Source: CAJPQU01 sp052170475
Lineage (GTDB): Bacteria; Bacillota; Negativicutes; Selenomonadales; Selenomonadaceae
Direction: 5' to 3'
Assembly (NCBI GenBank): GCA_052170475.1
Contig: JBQNAL010000002.1
Coordinates: forward strand, 168,741 to 232,740
DNA length: 64,000 nucleotides
Under the pieces are notes generated by a model. That model had not been told where the DNA came from and did not search any database. It saw only the letters and a program-made list of their open reading frames with translations. Shown one piece after another: positions 43,435 through 52,072 of the stretch. The translations under genes were made by a program, and so were the position numbers. Each line of letters opens with the position of its first letter. Position 1 is the stretch's first letter.

Positions 43435-44586
43435 ATGGCGTCTTTTCGGTTTTTTACGGCAGGGGAGTCACATGGGGCGTGTCTCATCGCTCTGATCGAA
43501 GGGCTTCCGGCGGGGCTTAAGATTGATGAGGAACGGATTGATGAGGCGTTAGCGCGGCGGCAGCGGGGCTATGGTCGGGGCGGCCGCATGACCATTGAGG
43601 CGGATCGCGCTGCGATCTTATCGGGGCTGCGCTTTGGAGAAACCATCGGCAGTCCCATCACACTTCGTATTGAGAATAAGGATTGGGTGAACTGGCAAGA
43701 CAAAATGGCGCCTTTCGGGGAGCCGAACGGCGTGCCGGTCACGGCGGCGCGCCCTGGGCACGCAGATTATCCGGGGGTACAAAAGTATAACCGGCAGGAT
43801 ATTCGTGATATTTTAGAGCGCTCCAGCGCTCGGGAAACGGCGGCGCGTGTGGCTGCCGGCGCCGTGGCGAAAGCGTTTTTATCTGCCTGTGGGATCGAAA
43901 TTTGCTCTCGGGTGACGGACATCGGCGGGGTGAAGGCAGCGTCGGATTGCTGGCCGACGCTGGAAGCGGCAGGCTCTTCGGATCTGAATTGCTTTGATCC
44001 CCGCGCCCAGGAGGCGATGAGGGCGCGCATTCGGGAAGCTAAAGAAGCGGGCGACACCTTGGGCGGTGTCTTTGAGGTGATCGTGCGGGGTGTTCCCGTT
44101 GGCTTGGGCAGCCACATTCAGTGGGATCGGCGGCTCGATGCCCGCTTGGCGGCGGCGTTTATGTCCATTCAGGCGGTCAAGGGCGTGGAGATTGGGGAAG
44201 GATTTCGCTATGCTGCGCTTCCCGGCAGCCTTGCCCACGATGAGATGTATGTGGATGACGCGAAGCGTGTGTATCGCCGGACGAATTACGCGGGCGGGAT
44301 TGAAGGCGGGATGAGCAATGGGGAGGAGATCCTTCTGCGGGCGGTGATGAAGCCCATTCCTACGCTGATGACGCCGCTTCATACCGTGGATATTGCGACG
44401 AAGGAAGCCGTCTTAGCCGCCAAGGAACGCAGCGATGTCTGCGCGGTTCCGGCGGCCTCCTTGGTGGGAGAGGCGATGGCGGCGCTCATCCTCGCCGGGG
44501 AAGTGCGGGAGAAATTCGGCGGCGATTCCATGGAGGATGTGTTGGCAGCACTCCATGCGTATCGAGAACGCTTGGCCGGGATGTGA
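43435..44586 (+). CDS. aroC: Chorismate synthase
   Basis: A 383-residue FMN-dependent enzyme making chorismate from EPSP, the last common step to aromatic amino acids and folate. Motifs: FFTAGESHGACLIALIEG at the N-terminus, RQRGYGRGGRM, ENKDWVNW, ERSSARETAARVAAGAVAK, GGIEGGMSNGE and KPIPTL. ATG 43435 fits the family N-terminus; a strong AAAGGAGG lies about 28 bases upstream, too far to serve it, and no in-frame start codon suits it better. It is followed after 6 bases by aroK. Confidence 0.94.
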   Translation: MASFRFFTAGESHGACLIALIEGLPAGLKIDEERIDEALARRQRGYGRGGRMTIEADRAAILSGLRFGETIGSPITLRIENKDWVNWQDKMAPFGEPNGVPVTAARPGHADYPGVQKYNRQDIRDILERSSARETAARVAAGAVAKAFLSACGIEICSRVTDIGGVKAASDCWPTLEAAGSSDLNCFDPRAQEAMRARIREAKEAGDTLGGVFEVIVRGVPVGLGSHIQWDRRLDARLAAAFMSIQAVKGVEIGEGFRYAALPGSLAHDEMYVDDAKRVYRRTNYAGGIEGGMSNGEEILLRAVMKPIPTLMTPLHTVDIATKEAVLAAKERSDVCAVPAASLVGEAMAALILAGEVREKFGGDSMEDVLAALHAYRERLAGM

Positions 44587-44592
44587 AGCGGG

Positions 44593-45123
44593 ATGACCAA
44601 TGTCGTCTTGATGGGGTTCATGGGGACAGGAAAGAGCAGTACCGGGAAGATGTTGGCGCTTCGCTTAGGCTGTTCGTTCCTTGACTTGGATCACTATATT
44701 GAACAGCAAACAGAAAAGTCGGTCGCCGAGATTTTTGCGGAACAGGGCGAAGCGCATTTTCGGTGTTTGGAACGACGCGCCGTGCGGGAAATTACCGCGC
44801 GCCAAAATCTTGTTCTCGCTACCGGCGGCGGCACGGTAGCGGACGACGAAAATCGACGCCTTCTAAAGGATTGGGGCGTTACGGTCTGCCTAAAGGCGTC
44901 CGTAGAGGTCATTTTGGCGCGGACGGCTTGCCATGGTGAACGTCCTCTTTTGGAGCGTCTATCGCAAGGGGAGCGGCGTCAGGCCACTGAGACCCTGTTA
45001 CAACGTCGGGCGCGCGCGTACGACGAGGCGGATTATTTCGTCGATACCAGCGAGCTTTCTCCGCTGCAAGTGGTGGAGGAAATCACGCGCTGTTTGAGAA
45101 GGGGAGGAACTCACCGTGGATAA
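44593..45123 (+). CDS. aroK: Shikimate kinase
   Basis: A 176-residue NMP-kinase-fold enzyme phosphorylating shikimate at O3. Walker A GFMGTGKSSTGKML at residue 8, substrate Asp in FLDLDHYIE, Arg in HFRCLERRAVRE, Gly-rich ATGGGTV, and the lid CHGERPLL. Overlaps aroB by 8 bases. Confidence 0.93.
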   Translation: MTNVVLMGFMGTGKSSTGKMLALRLGCSFLDLDHYIEQQTEKSVAEIFAEQGEAHFRCLERRAVREITARQNLVLATGGGTVADDENRRLLKDWGVTVCLKASVEVILARTACHGERPLLERLSQGERRQATETLLQRRARAYDEADYFVDTSELSPLQVVEEITRCLRRGGTHRG

Positions 45124-46204
45124 ATTGCATGTGGATCTGCCCCGGCATGGATACGATATTTTCATAGGCGATGATCTTTCCGAGATGTTGCTGCCTTTTT
45201 TGGCGGCGACGAGGTACTCAAAAGCCCTGATCGTTTCCGATACGAATGTGGGTCAGCTGTATCTGTCCACCCTGCATCGTGTCTTAGCGACGGCCGGCTT
45301 GCTGGCGGAGCAGATTTGCGTTCCGGCGGGGGAGACGGCAAAATCTCTCGCTGAGGCGGAGAAGATCTACACGCGTGCCATTGAGGTCGGGCTGGATCGC
45401 CGTTCGGTCATCTTCGCTTTAGGGGGCGGGGTCGTAGGGGATTTGGCTGGGTTCATTGCCGCCACTTACATGCGCGGAATTCCCTTTTTGCAAGTGCCGA
45501 CGACCCTCTTAGCACAGGTGGATTCCAGCGTAGGGGGGAAAGTGGCCGTCAATCATCCCTTGGGAAAAAATCTGATTGGTGCTTTTTACCAACCCGAGGG
45601 CGTTTTTATGGATCTGACCTTTTTGAATTCCCTCCCGCAGCGGGAGATTTGCACGGGGCTTGGGGAGATCGTTAAGTATGGGGTCATCTGTGACGAGGCG
45701 TTCTTTCAGGAGCTGGAAGAAAAGGCGGATCGCGTACGCCAGCGTGATCGATCCGTGCTGCGCGCGATCGTGCGGCGCTCCTGTGAGATCAAAGCGGCCG
45801 TCGTCGGTCAGGACGAAAGAGAGGCGGGACTGCGTCGCATCTTGAACTTTGGGCATACCTTGGGTCATGCCATCGAGAAGGAAACGGGTTACATTCGCTA
45901 CAACCATGGGGAAGCCGTAGCCATCGGGATGATGGGCGCAGCTTTTATCAGTGCGTCGCTCGGGTTGGTGGAGCAAACGACGGTTGAGCGCTTAGCGTCG
46001 CTTTTGATGAGGCTTTCTCTGCCCATCATGGCGGAGGGCTGCGCGGTCGATCCGATTTATGCGGACATTTTCCATGATAAGAAAACCGTGGGCGGGCGCG
46101 TAACGTGGGTGTTGATGGAGGGGATCGGCCGGGTCAAAACCTTGACCGATGTGCCGGAAGCTGTGGTGAAAGACGCGATCAGGCGCATGGTAGGCGCTTC
46201 GTAA
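45116..46204 (+). CDS. aroB: 3-dehydroquinate synthase
   Basis: A 362-residue NAD- and metal-dependent enzyme that closes the DAHP chain to 3-dehydroquinate. Motifs: GGGVVGDLAGFIAATYMRGI, PTTLLAQVDSSVGGKVAVNHPLGKN, and the metal His in NFGHTLGHAIE and YNHGEAVAIGM. GTG 45116 is preceded by GGGGAGGA. With aroE before the pilus genes and aroC and aroK here, only the DAHP synthase, dehydratase and EPSP synthase of the pathway are outside the window. Confidence 0.94.
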   Translation: MDKLHVDLPRHGYDIFIGDDLSEMLLPFLAATRYSKALIVSDTNVGQLYLSTLHRVLATAGLLAEQICVPAGETAKSLAEAEKIYTRAIEVGLDRRSVIFALGGGVVGDLAGFIAATYMRGIPFLQVPTTLLAQVDSSVGGKVAVNHPLGKNLIGAFYQPEGVFMDLTFLNSLPQREICTGLGEIVKYGVICDEAFFQELEEKADRVRQRDRSVLRAIVRRSCEIKAAVVGQDEREAGLRRILNFGHTLGHAIEKETGYIRYNHGEAVAIGMMGAAFISASLGLVEQTTVERLASLLMRLSLPIMAEGCAVDPIYADIFHDKKTVGGRVTWVLMEGIGRVKTLTDVPEAVVKDAIRRMVGAS

Positions 46205-46223
46205 AAAGGATAGGAGGGGTGAC

Positions 46224-46973
46224 ATGCGGATTTTATTGGCCAATGATGATGGCATCGCGTCCGAGGGGCTCAGTGCTTTGGTTCGGGCGCTGTCCCCATA
46301 TCATACGCTGGTGGTGACCGCGCCGGCCGTGGAGCAAAGCGGGAAATCACATGCCATCACGGTGCGGCAGCGCATCGAAATCGAACGCTACCGGGGATTT
46401 TACCATATGGTGGAGACAGCGTGGAAGATTCACGGAACGCCTGCCGATTGCGTAAAAATTTATTTGGAAGCGATCAGTACTGAGGAGGAAAAGCCGGATC
46501 TTGTCATCTCTGGGATCAATGAAGGTGCAAATTTAGGCACGGACGTGATCTATTCCGGCACCGTGGGAGCCGCGATGGAAGGCTACATGCACCAGATTCC
46601 GGCTTTGGCGGTGTCCTTGGATGTTCATTCCGAGCTGTCCTATGATCGCGTTGCTCGCTACCTGCTGCACCAGCTCCCTTTTCTTTTTCGGACAAACCCG
46701 TCGCCCTATTTGCTCAATATCAATTTCCCCGTGCGTCTCTGCGGTGACCATCCTGTTTTTGCCTACACCTCTTTGGGTCAGCGGGATTATCTCAACGCTT
46801 TCCAGCGCATTGAAAGAAACGATCAGATCTTTTACTACATGGCAGGGGAGATATATGACGGCCCGAACGATGAAATGACGGATATATACGCCGTCAATGC
46901 CGGTTACATCGCGGTGACGCCCCTGCAAGTTGATTTGACCGACGTCGCGGCGCTCGACCGCTTGACCGATTGA
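46224..46973 (+). CDS. surE: 5'-nucleotidase SurE
   Basis: A 249-residue metal-dependent phosphatase acting on nucleoside 5'-monophosphates. Metal site LLANDDGIASEG at the N-terminus (Asp-Asp) and VISGINEGANLGTDVIYSGTVGAAMEG, the family core; GTPADCVKI is also typical. SD AGGAGGGGTGA precedes ATG 46224. It ends about 20 bases before the ssrA promoter. Confidence 0.93.
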   Translation: MRILLANDDGIASEGLSALVRALSPYHTLVVTAPAVEQSGKSHAITVRQRIEIERYRGFYHMVETAWKIHGTPADCVKIYLEAISTEEEKPDLVISGINEGANLGTDVIYSGTVGAAMEGYMHQIPALAVSLDVHSELSYDRVARYLLHQLPFLFRTNPSPYLLNINFPVRLCGDHPVFAYTSLGQRDYLNAFQRIERNDQIFYYMAGEIYDGPNDEMTDIYAVNAGYIAVTPLQVDLTDVAALDRLTD

Positions 46974-46992
46974 CAGGAGAATTTTTCAGCGG

Positions 46993-47021
46993 TTGCCATC
47001 AGGCGGGAACCGTGCTATAAT
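46993..47021 (+). promoter_or_regulatory. Promoter of ssrA
   Basis: TTGCCA at 46993-46998, 17 bases, TATAAT at 47016-47021; a strong housekeeping promoter 35 bases before the mature tmRNA 5' end. Confidence 0.8.
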
Positions 47022-47056
47022 ACCTTCCAATGAAGTGTGATGTGCCTTTTTTACCC

Positions 47057-47405
47057 GGGGATGTAATGGTCTCGACGGGGGCAGTTGGTGCATGGGTAGC
47101 GAGCCGGGGGTTCACCATCCCGTCAGTAAGGTGAAACTTTTATTAAACATAAAAGCTAACGAAGACTACGCTTTGGCGGCTTGACGCCAACCTCTGCCGG
47201 TTTGTGCCTGTGCGGACAGGACAGAGGCCAATCACAGGATACCTGACGGCTGTCTCCCGTAGGCCCGAAAGGGAATTTTTTCGGGATCGGAACACGGAAG
47301 TTTGCTCATGGACGTCTGTGTTCTTAAATCAAACATGAGCTTTGCTCGGAGAAGCCGGTGAAACAATGCTTTCGGACAGGAGTTCGATTCTCCTCATCTC
47401 CACCA
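47057..47405 (+). ncRNA. ssrA: tmRNA (transfer-messenger RNA)
   Basis: A 349-nt tmRNA that frees stalled ribosomes. The 5' end GGGGATGTAATGG pairs with the 3' end CATCTCC, followed by encoded CCA. The T-arm reads GGAGTTCGATTCTCC, and the 5' D-loop-like segment has CTCGACGGGGGC. The tag frame at 47155-47184 encodes ANEDYALAA and stops at TGA; the YALAA end is the protease-recognised degron. Single-piece, not permuted. Promoter and terminator flank it. Confidence 0.95.
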
Positions 47406-47444
47406 AACACAGCGGGGACGTCGGTCAGTGCGTTCCCTTCATGG

Positions 47445-47470
47445 CCGCGATATTTTATCGCGGTTTTTGC
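47445..47470 (+). terminator. Terminator of ssrA
   Basis: Perfect 8-bp stem CCGCGATA/TATCGCGG with a three-base loop, followed by TTTTTGCTTTTTT. Confidence 0.85.
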
Positions 47471-47479
47471 TTTTTTCTC

Positions 47480-47508
47480 TTGCAAAAATCGTTGGAATCG
47501 GATACAAT
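47480..47508 (+). promoter_or_regulatory. Sigma-A type promoter of the flagellin gene
   Basis: TTGCAA at 47480-47485, 17 bases, TACAAT at 47503-47508. No sigma-28 motif (TAAA, GCCGATAA) is seen upstream of the gene. Confidence 0.7.
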
Positions 47509-47553
47509 CAAGGCGAGAGATAAATGTGGTATATGTATAAGGAGATTGATATT

Positions 47554-48360
47554 ATGGCTATCAATGGATTGGGCTATTTGAATCAGATTAACCGTACCCA
47601 CAGTGCCATGCAGGGAAGCTTGGGGAAAATCAGCTCTGGGTCACGGTTTCCGTCCGCGTCGCACGGACCTTCCGATTATGCGATTTCGGTGCGCATGAAC
47701 GCGAATACGCGGGCGACGCAGCAGTCCTTGCAGAATACGCAGACAGCGAATTCTATGCTGGCGACGGCAGCGGGCGGCGTTAATTCCACAGTGAACGCGC
47801 TTTCATCGCTGCGGGATCAGCTCATCAAGGCAGCTAACGGGACGAATACGGATTCGGATCGCGCGACGATTTCCAAGACGGTGGATCAGACGATTGCAAC
47901 CGTCAATGAAAACGCGAACATTCAGTACAATGGGAAGAATCTTTTGGATGGATCGCATCCTTCGGTTGCTGTGGCGGATGCGCATGGGTATCGCAATGTG
48001 TCGTTGGGGAATATGTCGGCACAGGGGCTTGGTTTAGCGGATCCTCAGGGCAAGTCTACCTTGGATCTTTCGACGAACCAAGGGATTGCCGACGCGCTTG
48101 ACACCGTGGATTCTGCGCTCAATAAGGCGTTGGATCAGGCGACGGATATTGGAGCGGCGCAGCAGAATTTGAACTTTGCTGCGGATAATTATGCAACGCA
48201 GGTTCTTTCGTCAACGGATTCGGAGGCCACGAACAGCGATACGGACATTGCGGCTGAGATCACGAAGCTGAAATCGCATGATACCTTGAATCAGCTTTCC
48301 ATGATGGCGCAGAAGCTGTTCATGAACCAGCAGGGCATGGCGTTAAATCTCTTGAAGTGA
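47554..48360 (+). CDS. Flagellin-like protein (orphan)
   Basis: A 268-residue flagellin homologue. The D0/D1 N-terminal helices are recognisable (MAINGLGYLNQINRTHSAM, SLGKISSGSRF, DYAISVRMN, QLIKAANGT) and the C-terminal helices end in QQGMALNLLK, as flagellins end in LLR. There is no variable D2/D3 domain. Canonical signatures are loosened: LSSGLRIN is ISSGSRFP and DDAAGLAIS is GPSDYAIS. Start 47554 is supported by AAGGAG 10 bases upstream. No other motility gene is in the window and the promoter is of the housekeeping type. It may be a true flagellin expressed apart from its regulon, or a flagellin-derived surface or secreted protein. Confidence 0.82.
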   Translation: MAINGLGYLNQINRTHSAMQGSLGKISSGSRFPSASHGPSDYAISVRMNANTRATQQSLQNTQTANSMLATAAGGVNSTVNALSSLRDQLIKAANGTNTDSDRATISKTVDQTIATVNENANIQYNGKNLLDGSHPSVAVADAHGYRNVSLGNMSAQGLGLADPQGKSTLDLSTNQGIADALDTVDSALNKALDQATDIGAAQQNLNFAADNYATQVLSSTDSEATNSDTDIAAEITKLKSHDTLNQLSMMAQKLFMNQQGMALNLLK

Positions 48361-48371
48361 GCGAATTTCTG

Positions 48372-48407
48372 AAACGGGGCTGTTGCCATGTGCGACAGTC
48401 CCGTTTT
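48372..48407 (+). terminator. Terminator after the flagellin gene
   Basis: 12-bp stem AAACGGGGCTGT/ACAGTCCCGTTT (one G-U), followed by a T. It lies 12 bases after the stop codon. Confidence 0.75.
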
Positions 48408-48408
48408 G

Positions 48409-48417
48409 TGATATAAT
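48409..48417 (+). promoter_or_regulatory. Extended -10 promoter before def
   Basis: TGATATAAT, a TGn-TATAAT extended -10 element with no good -35 (that region lies in the flagellin terminator). It gives a leader of about 105 bases to the def start; the stretch shows no clear structure. Confidence 0.5.
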
Positions 48418-48528
48418 TTATCCTGTGTTGAACGTGGCATGTGTGCGTGCCGCGTGTGGGATACTGGCGATGGCATGGTCGCCGCTTGTTCGGATGGTGA
48501 ACAGGCGACAGAGAGGAAGCGTTTTTAC

Positions 48529-48990
48529 ATGGCTTTATTGCATATAGAAAAGGCTGGAGCACTGGTGCTGAAAGAAAAGTGCCGTCCTGTGGATCATGTG
48601 GACGGGAAGCTCCGAAAACTTTTGGATGATATGTTGGAAACAATGTATGAGGCGAATGGGATTGGTCTTGCGGCGCCCCAGATCGGGCAATCCCTTCGCA
48701 TGGTGGTCATTGATGTCGGGAAGGGTCCCTTAGAGATGATCAACCCGGTGATCACGGCACGTTCTGGGAGCGAGGTGGATTCTGAAGGGTGCCTGAGTGT
48801 GCCGGAGATTTTTGGCGATGTGGAACGCGCCGCGAAGGTGACGGTGGAGTATACGAATCGCTTTAATAAAAGGCGCAAGCTTCATGCGGAAAAGCTGTTG
48901 GCGCGCTGTATCCAGCATGAATTGGATCATTTGGATGGTGTTTTGTTTATTGATATAGCCCAGAGTCTGCGGCAGGAAAAGGGTGGCTGA
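48529..48990 (+). CDS. def: Peptide deformylase
   Basis: A 153-residue metalloenzyme that removes the formyl group from new proteins. All three motifs are present: GIGLAAPQIG, EGCLS (metal Cys) and QHELDH (metal His pair with catalytic Glu). ATG 48529 has AGAGAGG upstream; a longer frame to 48439 is not family-like. Overlaps fmt by 8 bases. Confidence 0.94.
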   Translation: MALLHIEKAGALVLKEKCRPVDHVDGKLRKLLDDMLETMYEANGIGLAAPQIGQSLRMVVIDVGKGPLEMINPVITARSGSEVDSEGCLSVPEIFGDVERAAKVTVEYTNRFNKRRKLHAEKLLARCIQHELDHLDGVLFIDIAQSLRQEKGG

Positions 48991-49939
48991 GTTGAAACGA
49001 TGGCGCACTGTATTTATGGGGACACCGGCGTTTTCGGTTCCCTGTTTAGAGAAGCTGCACGCGGTCAGCGATGTGGCTGCGGTCGTCACGCAGCCGGATA
49101 AACCCCGTGGGCGTGGGCAGAAGCTGACACCGTCGCCGGTCAAGGCGTACGCAGTGGAACACGGGTTGCCGATCTTGCAGCCGACGAAGGTGAAAGATGC
49201 GGCCTTCATCGAAGCGCTGCGCAAGTTACAGCCAGAACTTATTGTGGTGGTGGCGTTCGGTCAGATTTTGCCCCCGCCCCTCCTTGCGCTTCCACCATAC
49301 GGCTGCATGAATGTCCATGCGTCTTTATTGCCTCGGTATCGGGGGGCAGCGCCCATGCAGCGGTGCCTGATGGCGGGGGAAAAAATCACTGGGGTCACGA
49401 CGATGTTCATGGATGCTGGACTCGATACGGGGGATATGCTGCAAAAGGCGGAAGTTCCCGTCACGCCTGACATGACGCTTTCCGCGCTTCATGACGCATT
49501 GATGGAGCGCGGGGCGTCACTTTTGGAAACGACGTTGGAGGCGCTTTCTGCGGGGACGTTACGACGGGAAGCGCAGGACGATGCCATGGCAAATTACGCG
49601 CCGATGATCACGAAGGAGACGGGGCGTATCGATTGGATGAAATCGGCGGAGGAACTTCATGATTTGGTGCGCGCGCTGGATTCGTGGCCGGGTGCGTACA
49701 CTTTTTTAGAGGGACAATCCTATAAAATCTGGCGCACGCGCATCGCGGACGGGGCGGCGCGAACCGCCCCCGGTGCGGTGGAGCCACTCTCCGGGACGGG
49801 GCTTTTCGTTGGAACGGGAAAGGGGCGTTTGGAGATTTTGGAGATGCAGGCACCGGGGAAGAAGCGGATGCGCGTGTCGGATTACCTTCGAGGTCATGCG
49901 CTGCCGTCGAGCTGTTGCTTTCAAAGCGAGCGGCCATGA
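48983..49939 (+). CDS. fmt: Methionyl-tRNA formyltransferase
   Basis: A 318-residue enzyme adding the formyl group to initiator Met-tRNA, partner of def. Motifs: FMGTPAFSVPCLEKL at the N-terminus, VVAFGQILPPPLL, and the formyl-folate site HASLLPRYRGAAPMQ with Asp in GLDTGDML. The C-terminal tRNA-binding OB fold is present (KIWRTRIADGA on). GTG start 48983 with AGGA upstream. Confidence 0.94.
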   Translation: MAELKRWRTVFMGTPAFSVPCLEKLHAVSDVAAVVTQPDKPRGRGQKLTPSPVKAYAVEHGLPILQPTKVKDAAFIEALRKLQPELIVVVAFGQILPPPLLALPPYGCMNVHASLLPRYRGAAPMQRCLMAGEKITGVTTMFMDAGLDTGDMLQKAEVPVTPDMTLSALHDALMERGASLLETTLEALSAGTLRREAQDDAMANYAPMITKETGRIDWMKSAEELHDLVRALDSWPGAYTFLEGQSYKIWRTRIADGAARTAPGAVEPLSGTGLFVGTGKGRLEILEMQAPGKKRMRVSDYLRGHALPSSCCFQSERP

Positions 49940-49948
49940 GGAGCTTTT

Positions 49949-50734
49949 ATGGTTGAAGTATTGGCTTTTGAACGGCCGCGCAAGCGGCTGTTTTTGGCGT
50001 TGCTTGCCCTGAGTTTGTGTGTCGTGGCGGTGGCTGTCTATGCAGTTTGGCGGGTCAGTTATTTAGGGCTGTCGGAGATCAGCCGCTATCTGCCGCTCCT
50101 GTTAGGAGGGATTTTCGCTGCGGCTTTTCTTTTTACAGGGCTTGGCATCGTAGGGATCGTGGGTGCGATTTTGGGTGTCCCGTATCTGTCGGTGTTCCAG
50201 CGCAAGACCTATGCGCTCATCAATCTTTTGTTTCCGATTGCCATCATGTTAGGGAAGGTTTTTGGTGTTCATCGGAGAAAGATTGAGCGATCCTTTATCG
50301 CGGTGAGCAATCAGATCATCCGTCAGCAGCACATTAAGGTGCCGGCGGATCGCCTGTTGGTGGTGACGCCTCACTGTTTGCAGTTGGCGAGCTGTCCCCA
50401 TAAGATTACGCGGGATCCCATGGGGAATTGTCAGCGATGTGGGCGCTGCGATATTGGGGCATTGGTGGCCTTGGCGGAGGAATTGGGGTTTCATTTCTTT
50501 GTGGTGACGGGGGGGACGCTGGCGCGGCAGACGGTCAAGGAGATTCGTCCCCGTGCCGTGTTGGCCATTGCCTGCGAACGTGATTTGACCAGCGGCATAC
50601 AGGACGTCTATCCTCTGCCTGCCGTTGGCGTGCTTAATATTCGCCCCAATGGCCCTTGCTACAACACGCATGTGGACATGGCGGCGGTGCGGCGGGAAAT
50701 TGAAGCGATACTGGCAGATGAGGAGAAGGCATAA
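49949..50734 (+). CDS. DUF116 family membrane protein
   Basis: A 261-residue protein with two or three N-terminal membrane helices (about residues 13-35, 46-72 and possibly 85-100) and a cytoplasmic domain rich in Cys: PHCLQLASCPHKI, NCQRCGRCDIG, and later AIACERDL and GPCYNTHVD. The CxxCxxC cluster and the other Cys suggest an Fe-S or zinc site. The gene regularly lies by def-fmt and rsmB in Clostridia and Negativicutes; its function is not known. Confidence 0.8.
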   Translation: MVEVLAFERPRKRLFLALLALSLCVVAVAVYAVWRVSYLGLSEISRYLPLLLGGIFAAAFLFTGLGIVGIVGAILGVPYLSVFQRKTYALINLLFPIAIMLGKVFGVHRRKIERSFIAVSNQIIRQQHIKVPADRLLVVTPHCLQLASCPHKITRDPMGNCQRCGRCDIGALVALAEELGFHFFVVTGGTLARQTVKEIRPRAVLAIACERDLTSGIQDVYPLPAVGVLNIRPNGPCYNTHVDMAAVRREIEAILADEEKA

Positions 50735-52069
50735 ATGACGAGTGCGAGGGAAGCGGCGCTTCAGGGTTTGCGGGCGGTACACCAAGAGGGTGCCTACGCG
50801 AACGTCGCCATGGCGCAGGTTTTGCGCCATGAGAAGCTGAGCGACGCGGATCGGCGCTTGGCCACTGAATTGGTGTACGGCGTCGTCAAGGCTGGCGATA
50901 CGATCGATTGGATGGTGTCACGCTATGTGACACGTCCTTTTTCTAAGATTTCACCGATGATTTTGGAAATTTTGCGGTTGGGCTTTTACCAGCTTTTTTT
51001 CCTTGATCGGATACCCGCATCGGCCGCCTGCAACGAGGCGGTAAACTTGGCGAAAAAATATGGTCATCAAGGGACGGCTAGTTTTGTCAATGCTGTTCTG
51101 CGCGCTGCTGTCCGTGAGCCGGAACGGGCGAGATTTCCCGTGGGCAAAGGACAGGAAGTGAAAGGACTTGCCTTGGCGGCGCAGCACCCTGAATGGCTGG
51201 TGCGGGAATGGGTCAAGACCTTCGGCTTCGAAGAGGCGCAGGTTCTCTGCGCCTTTGACAATGAACCGGCGGTGTTGTCACTGCGGACGAATACGCTGAG
51301 GATCGAGCGGGAGGAACTCTTGAAAAAGCTGCGTGCCGATCACGTCGGTGTGGAACCATCTTCTTGGACACCGGAGGGGATTCTCTGTCGTGATCATGGG
51401 GCGCTGGACGATATGGCCGCCTTGCGCGAAGGGCTTTTTCAGGTGCAGGATGAAAGCTCCATGCAGGTGGCGCATGTCGTCGCTCCCCTGCCGGGGGAGT
51501 TGATCATTGACGCTTGCAGCGCGCCGGGGGGTAAGACAACGCATTTGGCGGCGCTCATGAAAAATCAAGGGCGCATCGTAGCGGCAGACATCTATCCGGC
51601 GAAATTGGCGCGGGTGGAGGAGAATGCGGCGCGCTTGGGCATTCATATCATTGAGACGCTGTGCTGTGATGCGCGCGAGATCGGTACCCGTTATGCCGGT
51701 CAGGCGGATCGGCTCCTCTTGGATGTCCCATGTTCGGGGCTTGGCGTCTTGCGGCGCCGTGCTGACGCTCGATGGCGCAAGACGCCGCAGGAGATAGCGG
51801 CACTTCCGGTGCTGCAGCGTGCCATTTTAGTGGGGGCGGCTCCGGCGGTGAAGGCTGGAGGGATCCTCGTGTACAGTACCTGTACGATTCAAGCCCAAGA
51901 AAATGAAGAGGTGGTCACGTCGTTTTTGGCGACGCATCCGGAGTTTTCGTTAGAGACGACAGGGGAATTTTTACCGCAGAAAAAGCGTCGGGACGCGATG
52001 GTGCAATTTTATCCACAGCGAGAGAAGATTGATGGGTTCTTTATGGTGCGTCTGCGAAAGACGGGTTGA
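50735..52069 (+). CDS. rsmB: 16S rRNA (cytosine-967-C5)-methyltransferase
   Basis: A 444-residue methyltransferase with an N-terminal NusB-like RNA-binding domain (REAALQGLRAV to about 140) and a C-terminal Rossmann domain. SAM loop IDACSAPGGKTTHLAALM; catalytic and release cysteines in DVPCSGLGVLRR and YSTCTIQAQENE. It begins right after the DUF116 stop and is followed by rlmN after 3 bases. Confidence 0.93.
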   Translation: MTSAREAALQGLRAVHQEGAYANVAMAQVLRHEKLSDADRRLATELVYGVVKAGDTIDWMVSRYVTRPFSKISPMILEILRLGFYQLFFLDRIPASAACNEAVNLAKKYGHQGTASFVNAVLRAAVREPERARFPVGKGQEVKGLALAAQHPEWLVREWVKTFGFEEAQVLCAFDNEPAVLSLRTNTLRIEREELLKKLRADHVGVEPSSWTPEGILCRDHGALDDMAALREGLFQVQDESSMQVAHVVAPLPGELIIDACSAPGGKTTHLAALMKNQGRIVAADIYPAKLARVEENAARLGIHIIETLCCDAREIGTRYAGQADRLLLDVPCSGLGVLRRRADARWRKTPQEIAALPVLQRAILVGAAPAVKAGGILVYSTCTIQAQENEEVVTSFLATHPEFSLETTGEFLPQKKRRDAMVQFYPQREKIDGFFMVRLRKTG

Positions 52070-52072
52070 GGG

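Noticed and set aside
47500..47553. Sigma-28 promoter for the flagellin
   Set aside because: No TAAA or GCCGATAA element; a good sigma-A promoter explains transcription.
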